Under the pieces are notes generated by a model. It did not search any database. It had not been told where the DNA came from and worked only from the letters and a program-made list of their open reading frames with translations. 49,914 bases of DNA from Streptomyces sp. ISL-1 (GTDB lineage Bacteria; Actinomycetota; Actinomycetes; Streptomycetales; Streptomycetaceae). A program made the position numbers and the translations under genes. The DNA is taken from assembly GCF_018614585.1 (NCBI RefSeq), contig NZ_JAGGOI010000043.1, forward strand, positions 1-49,914, given 5' to 3'. Below are positions 47,688 through 49,914 of this stretch, piece after piece (positions within the stretch are counted from its first letter, which is position 1; each line of letters begins with the position of its first letter).

Positions 47688-49645
47688 TCCTCAGCTCTCC
47701 TCTGCTTGACTGCCACGCCTTTGACTGCCGTGTCCTTGACTGCCGTGTCCTTGACTGCCGCGTCCTTGACCGCCATGTCCTTGACTGCCATGGCGGCACT
47801 GATCCGTCCCGCGATCTCCACCGGGGTGAGCCCGATGTCGGCGAGTACCTCGCCGCGTTTGGCGTGCGCGAGGAACTCCTCGGGGATGCCGAAGGTACGC
47901 AGCGGCACATCCACGCCGGCGTCCCGCAGTGCCTGTCCCACGGCCGAACCGACCCCGCCGTTACGGCTGTTGTCCTCCACCACGGCCACCAGACGGTGCT
48001 GCGCGGCGAGCGGCGCGAGCTGTTCGTCGACGGGCTTGACCCAGCGCGGGTCCACGACGGTGCAGGCGATGCCGCGGCCCTTGAGCAACTCGGCACTCTG
48101 CAGGCAGACCGGCGCAAGCGCGCCCACCGACACCACCAGCACATCGGCGTCGTCCGCCCGGTGCAGTACGTCCATCCCGCCGATCCGCCCGATCGCCTCG
48201 ACCGGCTCGCCCACCGACTCCTTCGGGAAGCGCAGCACGGTCGGCGCGTCGTCCACGTCGACGGCCTCACGCAGCTCCGCGCGCAGCCTGTCGGCGTCGC
48301 GCGGAGCTGCGATCCGCAGCCCGGGGACGACCTGCAGGATCGACATGTCCCACATGCCGTTGTGCGAGGCCCCGTCGACGCCCGTGACACCCGCCCGGTC
48401 GAGTACGAACGTCACCCCGCACTTGTGCAGGGCCACGTCCATCAGCACCTGGTCGAAGGCGCGGTTGAGGAAGGTGGCGTACACGGCCACGACGGGGTGC
48501 AGCCCGCCGGTGGCGAGCCCGGCCGCGGAGACCGCGGCGTGCTGCTCGGCGATCCCGACGTCCCACACCCGGTCGGGGAACCGCTCGGCGAACTTCGTCA
48601 GGCCGACGGGATGCAGCATCGCCGCGGTGATCGCCACCACGTCCGGCCGCTCCGCCCCGATCGCGGCGATCTCGTCCCCGAACACCGAAGTCCAGGAAGG
48701 CCCGTTGGACGGCGCGAGCGGCTCGCAGGTCAGCGGGTCCATCACCCCGACGGTGTGGAAGCGGTCTGCCTCGTCCTCCAGGGCCGGCCGGTAGCCGCGG
48801 CCCTTCTCGGTCAGGCAGTGCACCAGTACGGGCCCGTGGAAGCGCTTGGCGCGGCGCAGCGCGGATTCGACGGCCGCGATGTCGTGCCCGTCTATCGGCC
48901 CCAGGTATTTCAGGCCCAGGTCCTCGAACATCCCCTGCGGCGCGAAGGCGTCCTTGAACCCCTTCTTCGCGCCGTGCAGCGATTCGTACAGCGGCTTTCC
49001 GACCACGGGCATGTGCTGCAGAACGTCCTTGCCCCAGGCCAGCGCCCGCTCATAGCCGTCAGTCGTACGGAGCGTGGCGAGGTGATTGGCGAGGCCGCCG
49101 ATCGTCGGGGCGTACGAGCGCTTGTTGTCGTTGACGACGATGATCAGCGGCCGGTCCTTCGCCGCGGCGATGTTGTTGAGCGCCTCCCAGGCCATGCCTC
49201 CGGTGAGCGCGCCGTCCCCGATGACCGCCACGACATGATCACTGGTGCCCAGCACCTGACGCGCCTTGGCAAGACCGTCCGCCCACCCGAGGACCGTCGA
49301 GGCGTGGGAGTTCTCTATGACGTCGTGCTCGGACTCCTCGCGGGAGGGGTAGCCGGAGAGCCCACCCTTGCCGCGCAGTTTGGAGAAGTCCTGCCGGCCG
49401 GTGAGCAGTTTGTGTACGTAGCTCTGGTGCCCGGTGTCCCACAGAATGCGGTCGGCGGGCGAGTCGAAGACCCGGTGCAGGGCGACAGTCAGCTCCACCA
49501 CCCCGAGGTTGGGGCCCAGATGCCCCCCTGTCCTGGCCACCGCGTGCACCAGGAACTCTCTGATCTCCTCGGCGAGCCCTTCGAGTTCCGTATCGGTCAG
49601 CGCCTTGAGATCGCGCGGCCCCCGGATGGTCTCAAGAATCGTCAC
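47684..49645 (-). CDS. dxs: 1-deoxy-D-xylulose-5-phosphate synthase
   Basis: A 653-residue ThDP enzyme making DXP from pyruvate and glyceraldehyde 3-phosphate, first step of the MEP isoprenoid pathway. Motifs: GGHLGPNLGVVELTVALHRV (catalytic His), DTGHQSYVHKLLTGR, VIGDGALTGGMAWEALNN (ThDP-Mg), and FVLDRAGVTGVDGASHNG, then VVEDNSRNGGVGSAVGQAL. GTG 49645. The last 35 residues are MAVKD/TAVKD-type repeats encoded by a 15-base tandem repeat and are not part of the enzyme fold. Located 24 bases behind ispG, so isoprenoid precursor supply and hopanoid tailoring share an operon. Confidence 0.96.
   Translation of the reverse strand: MTILETIRGPRDLKALTDTELEGLAEEIREFLVHAVARTGGHLGPNLGVVELTVALHRVFDSPADRILWDTGHQSYVHKLLTGRQDFSKLRGKGGLSGYPSREESEHDVIENSHASTVLGWADGLAKARQVLGTSDHVVAVIGDGALTGGMAWEALNNIAAAKDRPLIIVVNDNKRSYAPTIGGLANHLATLRTTDGYERALAWGKDVLQHMPVVGKPLYESLHGAKKGFKDAFAPQGMFEDLGLKYLGPIDGHDIAAVESALRRAKRFHGPVLVHCLTEKGRGYRPALEDEADRFHTVGVMDPLTCEPLAPSNGPSWTSVFGDEIAAIGAERPDVVAITAAMLHPVGLTKFAERFPDRVWDVGIAEQHAAVSAAGLATGGLHPVVAVYATFLNRAFDQVLMDVALHKCGVTFVLDRAGVTGVDGASHNGMWDMSILQVVPGLRIAAPRDADRLRAELREAVDVDDAPTVLRFPKESVGEPVEAIGRIGGMDVLHRADDADVLVVSVGALAPVCLQSAELLKGRGIACTVVDPRWVKPVDEQLAPLAAQHRLVAVVEDNSRNGGVGSAVGQALRDAGVDVPLRTFGIPEEFLAHAKRGEVLADIGLTPVEIAGRISAAMAVKDMAVKDAAVKDTAVKDTAVKGVAVKQRRAEE
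47705..47794. repeat. Six 15-base tandem repeats in the dxs 3' end
   Basis: Units of the type CTTGACTGCCGTGTC run from 47705 to 47794 with one to four differences each, coding for the AVKD/TAVKD tail of Dxs eleven to forty residues before the stop. Confidence 0.92.
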
Positions 49646-49669
49646 GGTCGGACCCCCTTCACATGCTGT

Positions 49670-49914
49670 TCAGCTCACGGTGACTGCGGGCGGACCGGAG
49701 GCCGCCCCTGCGTCCTCCATGGATTCGGCGATCTTCATCGCCTCTTCGATGAGGGTCTCGACGATCTTCGACTCGGGCACGGTCTTGATGACCTCGCCCT
49801 TGACGAAGATCTGACCCTTGCCGTTTCCGGAGGCAACGCCGAGGTCGGCCTCGCGGGCCTCGCCCGGGCCGTTGACGACACACCCCATCACGGCGACGCG
49901 CAGCGGCACCTCCA
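49670..49914 (-). CDS. ispG: 4-hydroxy-3-methylbut-2-enyl-diphosphate synthase, 3' part
   Basis: The last 81 codons, continuing past the window edge. VAVMGCVVNGPGEAREADLG contains a cluster-binding Cys and the NGPGEA motif unique to IspG; GQIFVKGEVIKTVPESKIVE follows. The enzyme is the [4Fe-4S] reductase-type step of the MEP pathway. It is directly upstream of dxs on the same strand. The GTG at 49909 is internal and not the true start. Confidence 0.93.
   Translation of the reverse strand, partial: EVPLRVAVMGCVVNGPGEAREADLGVASGNGKGQIFVKGEVIKTVPESKIVETLIEEAMKIAESMEDAGAASGPPAVTVS

Overview
The window is high-GC DNA with GTG/ATG starts, GGAGG ribosome sites, dense ATGA-type overlaps, a conservon, a BldA-era style of regulators (LuxR, LacI, TetR, XRE) and the start of a hopanoid cluster. 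This points to a Streptomyces chromosome, probably an arm-proximal, catabolism-rich region. The right end has the gene order expected next to the hopanoid locus of streptomycetes (ispG, dxs, aminotransferase, XRE/cupin regulator, tiny membrane protein).

Region by region: 1-1.6 kb is the C-terminal part of a large LuxR-type regulator, followed by a double-DUF427 protein, a tRNA-Pro(GGG) with its terminator, and a DUF309 protein. 3.4-6.1 kb is a lutABC-type lactate oxidation operon on the minus strand, divergent from a lone cobF. 7.0-11.8 kb is a minus-strand operon of five genes (DadA-like oxidase, [2Fe-2S] protein, FAD protein, DapA-like deaminase, proline-racemase-type epimerase) that reads as 4-hydroxyproline catabolism, with a P450 just upstream. 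An MscS-type channel, a hydrolase remnant behind an intact-looking operator, and a second identical tRNA-Pro(GGG) follow to 15.3 kb, then a YjbR protein.

16.3-25.9 kb looks like one LacI regulon in two parts: a large secreted ThuA/sorbosone-dehydrogenase/PKD/CBM protein plus a Tat-exported xylose-isomerase-like protein, and, beyond a bidirectional terminator, an NMT1-type ABC importer divergent from the LacI gene and an enolase-superfamily enzyme. The same 14-base palindrome stands before both parts. My inference is extracellular oxidation or cleavage of a glycoside with uptake and processing of a product.

26.4-33.0 kb holds an unusual acyl-CoA dehydrogenase-like protein, a conservon (cvnA-D) with a GAF protein as its last gene, and an MBL-fold hydrolase. 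33.1-38.4 kb has an F420/FMN-type PPOX protein, a CMD-family protein, and a ThDP decarboxylase / amino acid dehydrogenase / TetR group. 38.5-42.3 kb has a PfkB kinase, an SGNH hydrolase and a LysM-M23 endopeptidase behind a c-di-AMP (ydaO-type) riboswitch. 42.3-45.4 kb has a GH36 alpha-galactosidase and a PTP-like phosphatase. The end is a 43-residue membrane protein, an XRE/cupin regulator, hpnO-like aminotransferase, dxs and the 3' part of ispG.

A recurring trait is short tandem repeats (9, 12, 15 and 16 bases per unit) in coding tails and across stop codons at gene junctions. No insertion sequences, phage genes, CRISPR arrays or rRNA were seen. All calls are from reading motifs by eye; no database search was run.
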